45,805 bases of DNA from Chrysomallon squamiferum (taxonomy: Eukaryota > Mollusca > Gastropoda > Neomphalida > Peltospiridae): positions 4,310,738 to 4,356,542 of the forward strand of contig CM022676.1 in the NCBI GenBank assembly GCA_012295275.1, written 5' to 3'. How positions within the stretch are numbered: the first letter of the stretch is position 1; every line of letters begins with the position of its first letter. This document shows positions 16,292 to 28,531 of the stretch, piece by piece. The notes beneath the pieces are model-generated. The model had not been told where the DNA came from. It made no database searches and saw only the letters and a list, made by a program, of their open reading frames with translations. A program made the translations under genes and the position numbers.

Positions 16292-17325
16292 TATATACAT
16301 ACCTATATACTTAACTACATGTCTATATATATGTGTATAAATGCAAATATGGAAATATATACACCCGTATTGTAAAATATCTTCACACATACTTATAAAC
16401 GTACGTAAATACACTCGGACATGTATCAAAAGACAAAAAAAAATAAAAGTAAATAAAAGACCGTATGTCTAACGAAATGACAGAAGATCGGTTAACCGAA
16501 TTTTGGGTAAGGAGTTAGAACAGGGAAACAGTCAAGGGACATAATTATATATAGGCAGATAGATACGTATACACATACATATATAATATTATGACATACA
16601 CTACACAACGTAATATATATATATAATATATATATATATACAATATAAAAATATGTAACAAACAAGCATAATAATAATAACGAAACCACAACAACAATAA
16701 CACATATGACAGTACACACACAACGTAACGTAACGACATGTAACATAATGTAACACAATACACAAAAACATGAAACAAACACAGACATATATAATAATAA
16801 ACAAAACCACAACAACAATAACACACACACACCTACTTGACACAAACCAACACACATACACACACGTCAAATCTTTTGTTCGACTTTTTCCATCCATGAC
16901 TGGTTTTAAACAGAGTGGTAGAGTTACAACATACCAAAATAAAACTGACGAAGTCTTGTCATAAAGTAAGAAACAAACTTGATTAAACATCCATGTTATG
17001 TATTTTACGTTAAATCTTTTTGTTCGACCTTTTATCTATCCAGCAAACTGGTTTTGAAAAAAAATGCACACGCACAGTTACAACATACCAAAATAAAATT
17101 GACACACACACACTTGTCATAAAGGTATGTATGTATACACAATACAAACATACACTGATATCCGAACATGCACATCCATGTTACGCTCATAAATATTATA
17201 TACATACAACAAAATGTACATGCCTATATATATATATGCAGCAAAGATTTCTATATTATATAAAAATTTTAACATTAAATATATGTGTACAAGTATTCAC
17301 ACACACATATATATGACACACAGAG

Positions 17326-17357
<32 letters not shown>

Positions 17358-17454
17358 GTAAAACACACACATACACACACATGTATATATATATAGCATA
17401 CACTGATACCCAAACATGCACACACATAGGTATAGTATACCTACCCACAAACAG

Positions 17455-17499
<45 letters not shown>

Positions 17500-17859
17500 C
17501 AAAGAAAAACACACACACAATAGAAAGAGTATGCTACTTAATGACTTCACAGAAAGAGTGTCATGTGCTTTAGGTTATATCGTTAGTTCGTCTTTTTTCA
17601 TGCATCACTGGTTTTAAACAGAGTGGTAGGGTCAGAACATACAACAATAACACTGACCACGTGATGTCATGACGTAAGAAAGAAAACTTGGCAAAGATGT
17701 TGCGTAGGTCACGCCACAATTCAAAATGGCCGCCCTTTTTCTATGCAGCAAAGATTTCTGTTGATTAAAAATGCACATGCACACTTACTTACATGCACAC
17801 ACACACACACACACACACATATAAAAGGAAATTTTGTTATCCGAACATATATACCGACC

Positions 17860-17921
<62 letters not shown>

Positions 17922-17967
17922 GTGTTTTCATACATACATTCACACGTACATACACATATATATATAT

Positions 17968-18040
<73 letters not shown>

Positions 18041-18903
18041 TATATACACTTAACTACATGTCTATATATATGTGTATAAATGTAAATATGGAAATATATA
18101 CACCCGTATTGTAAAATATCTTCACACATACTTATAAACGTACATAAATACACTCGGACATGAATAAAAAGAAAAAAAAAGAAAAGTAAATAAAAGACCG
18201 TATGTCTAACGAAATGACAGAAGATCGGTTAACCGAATTTTGGGTAAGGAGTTAGAACAGGGAAACAGTCAAGGGACATAATTATATATAGGTAGATAGA
18301 TACGTATACACATACATAGGTATATTATACATACATACAGATATATATATATATATATACAAACACACACACATACATTCATACGTACATAATATATAAT
18401 AATATGACAGTACACTACATAACGTAACGTAACGACGTGTAACATAATGTAATACAATATAAAAATATGTAACAAAGCAAGCATAATAATAATAACAAAA
18501 CCACAACAATAATAACACACACACACCTACACACACACACCAACACACATACACACACACACCTACACACCCCTACACACAGACATACACACACACACAC
18601 ACATATTGGAGTATAAACCGAACACAATAGAAAGAGTATGCTACTCAGTGACTTGACAGAAAGATTATTATGTATTTTGCGTTAAATCTTTTGTTCGACT
18701 TTTTCCATCGATGACTGGTTTTGAAAAGAGTGGTAGAGTTACAACATACCAAAATAAAACTGACGAAGTCTTGTCATAAAGTAAGAAACAAACCTTGGCA
18801 AACATCCATGTTGCCTAGGTTACGACACAATTCAAAATGGCCGCCCTTTATCTATGCAGCAAAGATTTCTAATTACAAAAAATGCACACGCACACTTACT
18901 TAC

Positions 18904-18934
<31 letters not shown>

Positions 18935-19035
18935 TATATATGGAAACAGACACATACACACACATGTATATATATAGCATACACTGATACCCAAACATGC
19001 ACACACATAGGTATAGTATACCTACTCACAAACAG

Positions 19036-19067
<32 letters not shown>

Positions 19068-19329
19068 GCACACACACAGAAAAGCACTCACAATAGAAAG
19101 AGTATCCTACTTAATGACTTCACAGAAAGATTGTCATGTGCTTTAGGTTATATCGTTAGTTCGTCTTTTTTCATGCATCACTGGTTTTAAACAGAGTGGT
19201 AGGGTCAGAACATACAACAATAACACTGACCACGTGATGTCATGACGTAAGAAACAAAACTTGGCAAAGATGTTGCGTAGGTCACGCCACAATTCAAAAT
19301 GGCCGCTCTTTTTCTACGCACACTTACTT

Positions 19330-19361
<32 letters not shown>

Positions 19362-19800
19362 ATAGGTATGTATGTATACACATATACAAGCATACACTGA
19401 TACCCGAACATGCACATATACCACCTACCTGCCTACGCTCATAAATATTATATACATACAACAAATGTACATGCAATATATATCTGTATATATATATATA
19501 TATAGATATATATTTTAACATTAAATATATGTGTGTGTGCAAGTTTCTTTGTGTATATATGTATATATATGTAAATACAGACATACACACACACATATAT
19601 ATATATATATATGTAAACACACACATATACACCCATTCATACATATATATACTGAGAGAGAGAGATATATACATACATATATAGTACTTAACTACATGTA
19701 TATTTACATATATGTATAAATTCAAATATTGAAATACATACACCTGTAAGGTAAAATACCTTCACACATACTTATAAATGTACATAAATACAAAAAAAAG
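15131..19800. repeat. Spacer block 2: alternating core modules in microsatellites
   Basis: Core modules with AAAATGGCCGC at about 15603, 16053, 17723, 18835 and 19296 are separated by (CA)n, (TG)n and (AT)n arrays, for example (GT)n 15204-15235, (CA)n 15327-15377, and (AT)n runs at 16251-16287 and about 17862-18039. A partial core lies near 16990-17060. Two subtypes alternate: one with CCACGTGATGTCATGACG, the other with GACGAAGTCTTGTCATAAAG. Near-palindromes TAGGTATAgTATACCTA recur at about 15293, 15760, 17430 and, diverged, 19010. Open frames here are repeat-derived and not genes. Confidence 0.85.
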
Positions 19801-20002
19801 TTAAATAAATTAAAACAAAAATATAAAGAAATACAAAAAAATAAAATAAAATAAAATAAAAAGAAAACGAAGAAGAAGAAATAACCTACTAAGAAGAATT
19901 AACTATTCAAAATACAACTCTGTATGTTATATCTCAGGCTGCATTAGGTATTTTTTCTGATTCAATCGAGTGGATTTAGTTTATTAATAAATATGCAAAG
20001 CC

Positions 20003-20053
20003 AATGAGACTTTTGGTCACGTTTTGTCTGACACAGGAAGTAAACGTCATAAG
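20003..20053 (+). promoter_or_regulatory. Conserved promoter block, leader unit L2
   Basis: CCAAT near 20001-20005 and the GGAAGTAAACGTCATAAG block ending at 20053, 133 bases before the ATG at 20186. Same elements and spacing as unit L1. Confidence 0.5.
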
Positions 20054-20185
20054 CTACCAGAATAAAGTAGAACAAGAAGGCGTCGAAAACAGCTTTTACC
20101 TTGAGAGCAGTAAAATCGAGAAAGCAGTCAAGAAAAGAAAGTAACTATATTATAATTAACGGCAGTTAAAACTAAAATACTGGAA

Positions 20186-20243
20186 ATGAGTTGTAAGATA
20201 TTCTGTGTGTTCGTGTTGCTGGGATGTGTAATTTACGTACAAG
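20186..20243 (+). CDS. Solo leader exon, unit L2
   Basis: ATG at 20186 gives MSCKIFCVFVLLGCVIYVQ, identical in peptide to gene A's leader, with intact donor CAAG|GTATGT, phase 1. It has no body exons of its own. It is the nearest leader with a good donor upstream of gene C Ig1 (25305), so a 5.06 kb intron joining them is possible. Confidence 0.72.
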
Positions 20244-21560
20244 GTATGTATTTTATATTCGTCCCAAATGACCGGCTTCTCGTATAGAATAGTCTAGCAT
20301 AAACAGCAGAAGACACAGTTGAGCGCATTTACTAATTACCTGCCGTTTACCTTGAATAATACATGTAATAAATTATGGAATAGTCTGATACAATTAAATG
20401 CAGAACACAGAAGAGAATTATATATTACCATTCATTACCATTTTGTGAATTGTGACTCTAACTATGAGAAAACTTCGGGAGATTTATGACGTAAAACTAA
20501 AATATTTACACACGTATACATAAACAAAAAGAAACATTTGATGGGTCTCAGTAACACTGGTATCATTCGCATGTTTCATCTTTTAATTTTATGTATTTCC
20601 TCAGATGTAAGATCCTTGACTTTATGAAAGTCTTTATTTTCTTGTATAACAGTAACATGAGAAATGAAATTTCTGGCTGACAATGTCAGATTTTCTTTAT
20701 ACTAACAAGTTTTTTTCCACGGCTTGTTAAACCATATCTATCCAAGCTGTTCTCTTTTTTTGTGATACTCGTGAGCTATTCATATTTTTATTGTCTATTT
20801 ACATTGAGTGAAGTAAAATTCTATGTGATGATTTTGTAAAAGTTTGTCGAGGTTTCGGGAGTACGAATCTTTTTTTTTTTTTTTTTTTTTTTTTTTTGAT
20901 ATTGTAATAATCGGCTTGGACTAGATTTTTTTTTTTTTTTTTTTGAAATATATTTCTGCGTCTGCATGTTTCCTGTTAAATGTCTTTCTCTGTACTGTTA
21001 GATTTTATGGGGAATTTTTGCTTATGTAACAAAGAACTAAATGATAGAAAATGGGTTAAAGGAACTGTGAGCAAGCATTTAGAACGGGAAACAGGACAAG
21101 GGACGTAATGAAGGGAACTGATGTAACTACTAAACTAGTGTTTACTATTTTTCTGCTCATTATGCTGTCTTTCTTTATCATATTGCTGGTTTGTTTCTGT
21201 GTTCGTGATCACAAAGATATTTTTCGTTGTCATAATAAATACATTTTCCAGTTCTCTGCTATATTTTATTCTTTCCCTTCGTACACAATAAGAAAGTATT
21301 TTTCTCTTTGTCTTTCATATGTGTTCGTCTCTTTGTGTGTCTTTGTTTATAACAAGCTTTCTCCATCGATTTTTGTATTTCCACGATTCTGGTTTTAGAC
21401 ACCTCTCTTTTCTTTTCTGTTATTCTCTAGTTATCTGTTACTCTGTCTGTTTGCTCTTTCTTTCTTTACTTCACTGTATCCTCACATCCATCCATCTGTC
21501 TACCCAATCACTGTCTCTGAGTATATAGTTACGTATATAAGAAGGTACGCCTAACGAAAT
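20244..21560 (+). other. Unit L2: intron-1 start fused to 3' flank
   Basis: Same structure as unit L1: intron-1 sequence to about 20425, then the 3' flank with poly(T) runs at about 20870-20897 and 20927-20944. No exon is seen. The reverse-complement counterpart is at 41.37-42.67 kb. Confidence 0.7.
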
Positions 21561-21627
21561 GACAGAACATGGGTTAAACCTATTGTGGGCAACCATTCAG
21601 AACAGGAAAACAGACAAGGGACATAAT

Positions 21628-21679
<52 letters not shown>

Positions 21680-21760
21680 ATATATAAATAAATAAATAAA
21701 TAAATAAATATATATATATAGGTATGCACATACATAGGTATAGTATACCTACCCACAAAC

Positions 21761-21825
<65 letters not shown>

Positions 21826-23241
21826 GAAACACAAACACAATAGAAAGAGTATGCTATTCAATGACTTGACAGAAAGAGTACCATGTGTTTTGCGTTAAAT
21901 CTTTTGTTCGACTTTTTCCACCCATGACTGGTTTTAAACAGAGTGGTAGAGTCCCAACATACCAAAATAAAACTGACCAAGTCTTGTCATAAAGTAAGAA
22001 ACAAACGTTGGCAAACATCCATGTTGCCTAGGTTACGCCACAATTCAAAATGGCCGCCCTTTATCTATGCAGCAAAGATTTCTAATTACAAAAAATGCAC
22101 ACGCACACTTACTGACACACACACACACACGCACACTTACTTACACACAGACACACACATATATATAGGTATGTATGTATACACATATACAAGCACACAC
22201 TGATACCCAAACATCACATACATAGGTATAGTATACCTACCCACAAACAGATATATATATATATATAATCACACACACACACACGCAAACAGAGAAAAAC
22301 ACACACAATAGAAAGAGTATGCTACTCAATGACTTCACAGAAAGAGTGTCATGTGCTTTAGGTTATATCGTTAGTTCGTCTTTTTTCATGCATCACTGGT
22401 TTTAAACAGAGTGGTAGGGTCAGAACATACAACAATAACACTGACCACGTGATGTCATGACGTAAGAAAGAAAACGTGGCAAAGATGTTGCGTAGGTCTC
22501 GACACAATTCAAAATGGCCGCCCTTTTTCTATGCAGCAAAGATTTCTGTTGATTAAAAATGCCCATGCACACTTACTTACATGCACACACACACACACAC
22601 ATATAAAAGGAAACTTTGTTATCCGAACATATACCACCTACCTACATGTGTATGTATATATATATATGTATATGTATATGTGTTTTCATACATACATTCA
22701 CACGTACATACATACATACATATATTTATATATACATACATATACATATACATATATACAGATATATACATACAAATATACTTAACTACATGTCTATATA
22801 TATGTGTATAAATGCAAATATGGAAATACATACACCCGTATTGTAAAATATCTTCACACATACTTATAAACGTACATAAATACACTCGGACATGAATAAA
22901 AGAAAAAAAAAAAGAAAAGTAAATAAAAGAACGTATGTCTAACGAAATGACAGAACATCGGTTAACCGAATTTTGGGTAAGGAGTTAGAACAGGAAAACA
23001 GTCAAGGCAGATAATTATATATAGGTAGATAGATACGTATACACATACATAGGTATATTATACATACACACAGATATATATATATATACAAACACACACA
23101 CACATACATTCATACGAACATAATATATAATAATATGACAGTACACTACACAACGTAACGTAACGACGTGTAACATAATGTAATACAATATAAAAATATG
23201 TAACAAAGCAAGCATAATAATAATAACAAAACCACAACAAT

Positions 23242-23288
<47 letters not shown>

Positions 23289-23771
23289 CACACACCTATT
23301 GGACACATAAACACACACACAAATATTTCAGTATAAACCGAACCCAGTAGAAAGAGTATGCTACTCAATGACTTGACAGAAAGAGTATCATGTGTTTTGC
23401 ATTAAATCTTTTGTTCGACGTTTTCCATCCATGGCTGGTTTTAAACAGAGTGGTAGAGTCACAACATACCAAAATAAAACTGACCAAGTCTTGTCATAAA
23501 GTAAGAAACAAACATTGGCAAACATCCATGTTGCATAGGTTACGCCACAATTCAAAATGGCCGCCCTTTATCTATGCAGCAAAGATTTCTAATTAGAAAA
23601 AATGCACACGCACACGTATTTACACACACAGACACATACACACACACATATATATATATAGGTGTGTATGTTATCACATATACAAGCCTACACTAACACC
23701 CGAACATGCACATATACCACCTACCTGCCTACGCTCATAAATATTATATCAATACAACATATGTACGTGCA

Positions 23772-23802
<31 letters not shown>

Positions 23803-24150
23803 AACATTAAATATATGTGTGTGCAAGTATGTTTGTTTATATATGTATATATATGTAAACACAGACATAAACACACACACACACACACATATATATGTAA
23901 ACACATACATATACACACATCCATACATATATATATATATATATATAGATACATATATACGTACTTAACTACATGTATATTTACATATATGTAAAAATGC
24001 AAATATCGAAATACATACTCCTGTAAGGTAAAATACCTTCAACATACTTATAAACGTACATAAATACAAACAAATAAATAAATAAATAAACTAAGACGAA
24101 AATATAAATAAATACAAAAAAAATAAAAGAAAAGAAAATAAAAAGAAGAC
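21561..24150. repeat. Spacer block 3: core modules and microsatellites
   Basis: Core modules at about 22043, 22510 and 23553, with (GT)n 21632-21677, (AT)n near 21762-21800 and (CA)n near 23249-23285. The block ends in the A-rich tract before leader unit L3. No gene is seen. Confidence 0.85.
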
Positions 24151-24282
24151 GAAGAAGAAGAAATAACCTACTAAGAAGAATTAACTATTCAAAATACAAC
24201 TCTGTATGTTATATCTCAGGCTGCATTAGGTATTTTTTCTGATTCAATCGAGTGGATTTAGTTTATTAATAAATATGCAGAG

Positions 24283-24335
24283 CCAATGGGACTTTTGGTC
24301 ACGTTTTGTTTCACACAGGAAGTAAACGTCATAAG
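24283..24335 (+). promoter_or_regulatory. Conserved promoter block, leader unit L3 (gene C)
   Basis: CCAATGGG near 24283 and CAGGAAGTAAACGTCATAAG at 24316-24335, again 133 bases before the ATG. Confidence 0.5.
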
Positions 24336-24467
24336 TTACCAGAATAAAGTCCAAGAAGAAGCCGTCGAAAACTGCTTTTAACTTGAGAGCAGTAAAATCG
24401 AGAAAGCAGTCAAGAAAAGAAAGTAACAATATTTTTATTAACGGCAGTTAAAACTAAATCACTGGAA

Positions 24468-24525
24468 ATGAGTTGTAAGATATTCTGTGTGTTCGTGTTG
24501 CTGGGATGTGTAATTTACGTACAAG
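24468..24525 (+). pseudogene. Gene C leader exon with mutated donor
   Basis: ATG at 24468 gives MSCKIFCVFVLLGCVIYVQ. The donor reads CAAG|GGATGT where every other copy has GTATGT, a single T-to-G change at 24527 that removes the GT. A GT four bases later would break the frame. Confidence 0.8.
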
Positions 24526-25304
24526 GGATGTATTTTATATTCGTCCCAAATGACAGGCTTCTCATATAGAATAGTCTAGCATAAACAAGAGAAGACACGG
24601 TTGAGCGCGTTTACTAATTACCTGCCGTTTACCTTGAATAATATATGTAATAAATTATGGAATAGTCTGATACATTTAAATGGAGAAAATACAACAAACT
24701 TATATAAAATTAGATTTATTCACAGATTTATTTGTAGATTTATTAATTACATTTACCAGATTATAATTAGGCTCTCCCTCTTGCTTGTATGAACAGAATG
24801 GAGCATACCATTAAATCAGTTAGGGGTGTGCAGGATACATGACCAAATAAATAGTTTTGTCTATCAAATAGCGTTTCTGCATTATAGGCTATCTGTCTGT
24901 CTTTTGAGGGAACCATTTATCTGTACCTGAGTTCATTTCATTTACTTACTGTGAAATCTATACTCAGTCGAAGTTATGTTTCGTTGACTAATGTAGAAAA
25001 AATATATATGCGTAATTGCGTGATTTGAATTTTTGAAATATATCTTTATTAAAACATGAGACAATAACAAACCATAACATAACATAACATAACATAACAT
25101 AACATAAAATAACAACATGACGGTCCATAACAGAGAGTAACGTAACGTAAGGTAATGTAACATAATTATGGAATAATGTATATAAAAAAACAACAAAAAA
25201 AACAACAACAAAAACACAACTAAAATAACAGAAAAAAAGAATGTAATTATAAAAAAATGTATTTAATTTTATTTGAATTGTTCTTTTATTATTTTAAAAT
25301 TTAG
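24526..25304 (+). other. Gene C intron 1
   Basis: Homologous to gene A intron 1. It includes a (TAACA)n-like tract near 25075-25110 (mirrored as ATGTT in gene A near 4920) and a TTTTAAAATTTAG acceptor region. No exon is seen. Confidence 0.75.
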
Positions 25305-25607
25305 GTCTGCATTACAGTTTAACAACATCAGAGAAATATGCAATTGTTGGATCACCTTTTACTATTACCTGTCGAGGACATGCTACTCTAATTAACTGGT
25401 TTGAGAATAACACAAGATACAGGATGCGTGCACTAGATGAACACGGTCACTGTCATTTTCATAATGAACATCCAAAAGAATACACTTTTAACTGTTCAAA
25501 TGGTATTAAGACTGTGACAATAAAATCTGTGAAACTCAGTCAACATGGAACAGTGTGGAGATGTGGTTTTATTTACCGCAGCAATGAAATAAAACTGGAA
25601 GTGAGAG
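25305..25607 (+). CDS. Gene C Ig1a, V-like domain
   Basis: 303 bases, phase 1-1, acceptor AAATTTAG, donor GTAAAA. It has ITC (strand B), LINWFEN (strand C) and GTVWRCG (strand F), with extra cysteines in GHCHF and FNCS. The frame is intact. Confidence 0.85.
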
Positions 25608-25960
25608 GTAAAATTCAGTTTCAGTATTATATACGAAATATATACTTTTAATGATGATAAAACAATAAACTAAATAAATCAGCAAAAATATTAGCAAAAT
25701 AAATACAAATAAATAAATAAATAGCAAAATAAATAAATAGTAGTGACATTAGTTATAATTATAATATAATCAGCAACTACTGAAACACTACGGTATTAGC
25801 ATCACATCGATGACAATATCCATAACTAACAATACGAGAAACCGAAATTTCTACTGTCAGAAAGATTAAACAAAAATATGCAGACAATGATGATGAAGCT
25901 GCCGATTATGATGATGATGTTGATAACGTTTTATTTTTATTTATTTTTTTTTTTTTCCAG

Positions 25961-26221
25961 ACGGTCCTGGAACATCACTCAAACTCAATACTTCGTCTGT
26001 TGTGACTGTTGTGGAAGGAAGTGACGTCACAGTGTTGTGTTCGGCGACGTGTTTCATCACGTGTAATTATCAATGGAAGCTCGAAAATGACGTCCTAAGT
26101 AAAACAAGCATTCTCTCATTGGCTAATGTTCAGATATCACAATCACGTTTCTATGTGTGCGTGGCTGAAAATCCAGATACGAAACAAACTGCCAATGAAA
26201 CACTTCGTTTGACTGTTCATA
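25961..26221 (+). CDS. Gene C Ig2
   Basis: 261 bases, phase 1-1, acceptor TTTTTCCAG, donor GTAAGT. It starts DGPG and has CSATCFITCNYQW and FYVCVAEN. Intact. Introns on either side (25608-25960 and 26222-26481) are AT-rich and hold no exon. Confidence 0.86.
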
Positions 26222-26481
26222 GTAAGTAATAAACTAATTAGAGTAAAAATACAAATGATAAAATAAACAAACAAGTCAACATTTCTTAGACGTGTATATT
26301 TATAATATCAGAGACCCAGATATAAAAGTTTATTCAAGAATATCGAGATAAAAAAATTAGACTCACTTTGTTAGGCTATAGATTGCTTTATCTCTCTATT
26401 TATCTGAGTGTGTTTCTGTGTCTGTGTGTCTCAGGGTATGGGCGTGCCAGGGCGTGTTTAATGTTTACAATTTACTTTCAG

Positions 26482-26793
26482 AACGTCCGAATCTTCGAGG
26501 GTCTGCCCCTTACGCTTTCAGCGGTCTTTCATTTACGTTGACATGTCAGATTTTCCAAACTTCACATAACGTCAGGTGGTTTGAGAATGACGTCAGCTAT
26601 GACGTGTATAGTAATGGGCGCGCACACTGTGATGTTTTGTCACGTATTAGTGGAAATTACACTTTCAAATGTTTCCGTAAGAAGTTTCTAGTTACTATAA
26701 AATCTGTGAACAGAAATCAAGAAGGAAATATTTGGCGATGTGAAAATATCGATCATCAATATTCCAGTAACACAATTGTGTTGAAAGTTAGAG
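26482..26793 (+). CDS. Gene C second V-like Ig exon, unique in window
   Basis: 312 bases, phase 1-1, between TACTTTCAG and GTATTA. It reads like Ig1: TLTC, NVRWFEND, YTFKC, VTIKSVN and GNIWRC keep the Ig1 order, but overall similarity is low. No counterpart exists between Ig2 and Ig3 of gene A. It is an extra domain from an old Ig1 duplication, or was lost from gene A. Confidence 0.8.
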
Positions 26794-26817
26794 GTATTAT
26801 AATTTCAATTTAATTTA

Positions 26818-26834
26818 TGATAATAATAATAATA

Positions 26835-26877
<43 letters not shown>

Positions 26878-27092
26878 CAAAAACAAAAACAACAATAACA
26901 ACAGTATCAGCAGGTATAACAATTATAATGATGATGAAGATGACGATGATGTTGATGATTATTATAATCATGAGGATCATGTTGATAGTAATAGAAACAA
27001 ACAAATATCATTGATGTATTTATTTATTTATTTCTTCTGCTTCTTCTTCGTCTTATTATTATTATTATTATTATTATTATTTTTTTTTTTTT
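26818..27092. repeat. (AAT)n / (ATT)n and poly(T) intron
   Basis: AAT arrays at 26818-26874, GAT-rich sequence at 26925-26990, (ATT)n at about 27053-27080 and a T run lead to the Ig3 acceptor. Confidence 0.85.
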
Positions 27093-27103
27093 TTTTTTTA
27101 CAG

Positions 27104-27358
27104 ACGGACCCGGCAGCTCACCTCGAGTCAATTCTTCATCTGAAATCACTGTAGAGGAAGGAAGTGACGTCACATTATCATGCAAAGCCGATTGTTTTAT
27201 CAGATGTCTTTACAGATGAGAACTGAGGAATCAGATTGTCAGTAACAACGGACTACTGGCACTGACTAATATCACGAGAGATCAATCTGGCATCTACACA
27301 TGCATTGCTTCTAATCCGGATACGAAGAAAAGATCGTATACTAGAATTTTTATTAAGT
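27104..27358 (+). pseudogene. Gene C Ig3 with nonsense at the core tryptophan
   Basis: Acceptor TTTTTACAG and donor GTAAGT are good and the exon starts DGPG. Codon 27217-27219 is TGA where all other Ig3 copies have TGG, in LYRW after CFIRC. Near the 3' end six bases are missing, which keeps the frame. The exon can contribute only if skipped or read through. Confidence 0.85.
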
Positions 27359-27432
27359 GTAAGTTTTAATTAATTTTTATTTTAATTTTGAATACAGATC
27401 ATAAAATAGTTATATAGAAACTATTCAGAGAG

Positions 27433-27536
<104 letters not shown>

Positions 27537-27546
27537 GATAAAAAAC

Positions 27547-27571
27547 AATGATTTTAAACTGGAACTGAGAG
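27547..27571 (+). pseudogene. 25-base remnant of an Ig1 exon end
   Basis: AACTGGAACTGAGAG followed by GTAAAATTAACTT matches the 3' edge of an Ig1 exon and its intron. The intron side matches gene A (4395-4448) better than gene C's own Ig1a, so it came from an A-type copy. It marks a recombination junction right after the GA array. Confidence 0.7.
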
Positions 27572-28225
27572 GTAAAATTAACTTATTTTTTATTAATATT
27601 ATTACTGTACCTATTATATGTTTAAAACACAGAACAAAATTGTATAAAATTAGATTTATTTATAGATTTATTTGTAGATTTATTGATTAAAGTTACTAGA
27701 TAATAATTAGGCTCTCGTTATTGCTTGTATGAACAGACTGGATCATACCATTAAAGCAGTTAGGGGTGTACAGGATACATGACCCAATAAAGAGTTTTGT
27801 CTATCAAATGGTGTGTCTGCACTATAGGCTATCTGTCTGTCTTTTGAGAGGGAACCATTTATCTGTACCTGAGTTCATTTCATTTACTTACTGTGAAATC
27901 TATACTTAGTCGAAGTTATGTTTCGTTCACTAATGTAAAATGTATATGCGTAATTGTGTGATTTGTATTTTTGAAACATATCTATGTTAAAACATGAGAC
28001 AATAACAAACCGTAACATAACATAACCTAACAACATGGCGGTCCATAACAGAGAGTAATGTAACGTAACGTAATGTAACATAATTATGGAATAATGTATA
28101 TAAAAAAAACAACAAAAAAACAACTAAAATAACAGAAAAAAAGAAAATAACACAAAAAAGAATGTAATTATAAAAAAATGTATTTAATTTTATTTGAATT
28201 GTTCTTTTATTATTTTAAAATTTAG
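27572..28225 (+). other. Duplicated intron-1 sequence before Ig1b
   Basis: From about 27630 it repeats 24690-25304 (intron 1 of gene C) without a leader exon. No gene is seen. Confidence 0.7.
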
Positions 28226-28531
28226 GTCTGCATTACAGTTTAACAACATCAGAGAAATATGCAATTGTTGTATCACCTTTTACTTTTACCTGTCGAGGAT
28301 ATGCTCCTCTAATTAACTGGTTTGAGAATAACACAAGATACAGGATGAGTAAAGTAAACGAACACGGTCAGTGTTATTTTCATAATGAACATCCAGAAAA
28401 ATACACTTTTAACTGTTCAGATGATATTAACACTCTGACAATAAAATCAGTGAAACGCAGTCAACATGGAACAGTGTGGAGATGTGGGTTTTTTTCTGAA
28501 CTAAGCAATGAAATAAAACTGGAAGTGAGAG
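28226..28531 (+). CDS. Gene C Ig1b, second copy of the V-like exon
   Basis: 306 bases, phase 1-1, acceptor AAATTTAG, donor GTAAAA. It is close to Ig1a, with the same cysteines (FTC, GQCYF, FNCS, WRCG) and NWFENN. Intact. It shows that part of the gene, intron 1 to intron 2, was duplicated in tandem. Confidence 0.83.

Noticed and set aside
17785-18153. Long open frames rich in Ile/Tyr/Thr/His or Val/Cys
   Set aside because: They are translations of (AT)n, (CA)n and (TG)n arrays on both strands, with no codon bias or domain.
18721-18987. Repeated frame containing KLTKSCHKVRNKPWQTSMLP
   Set aside because: It recurs because the spacer core recurs. The frame breaks in several copies, has no recognisable domain and runs into a microsatellite.
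15131-19800. CRISPR-like alternation of repeats and spacers
   Set aside because: Eukaryotic DNA, repeats of several hundred bases, and spacers that are microsatellites.
21108-21528. Hydrophobic open frames in the 3' flank of unit L2
   Set aside because: T-rich noncoding sequence; the frames are not kept in the equivalent flanks at 11.9, 14.7 and 41.6 kb.
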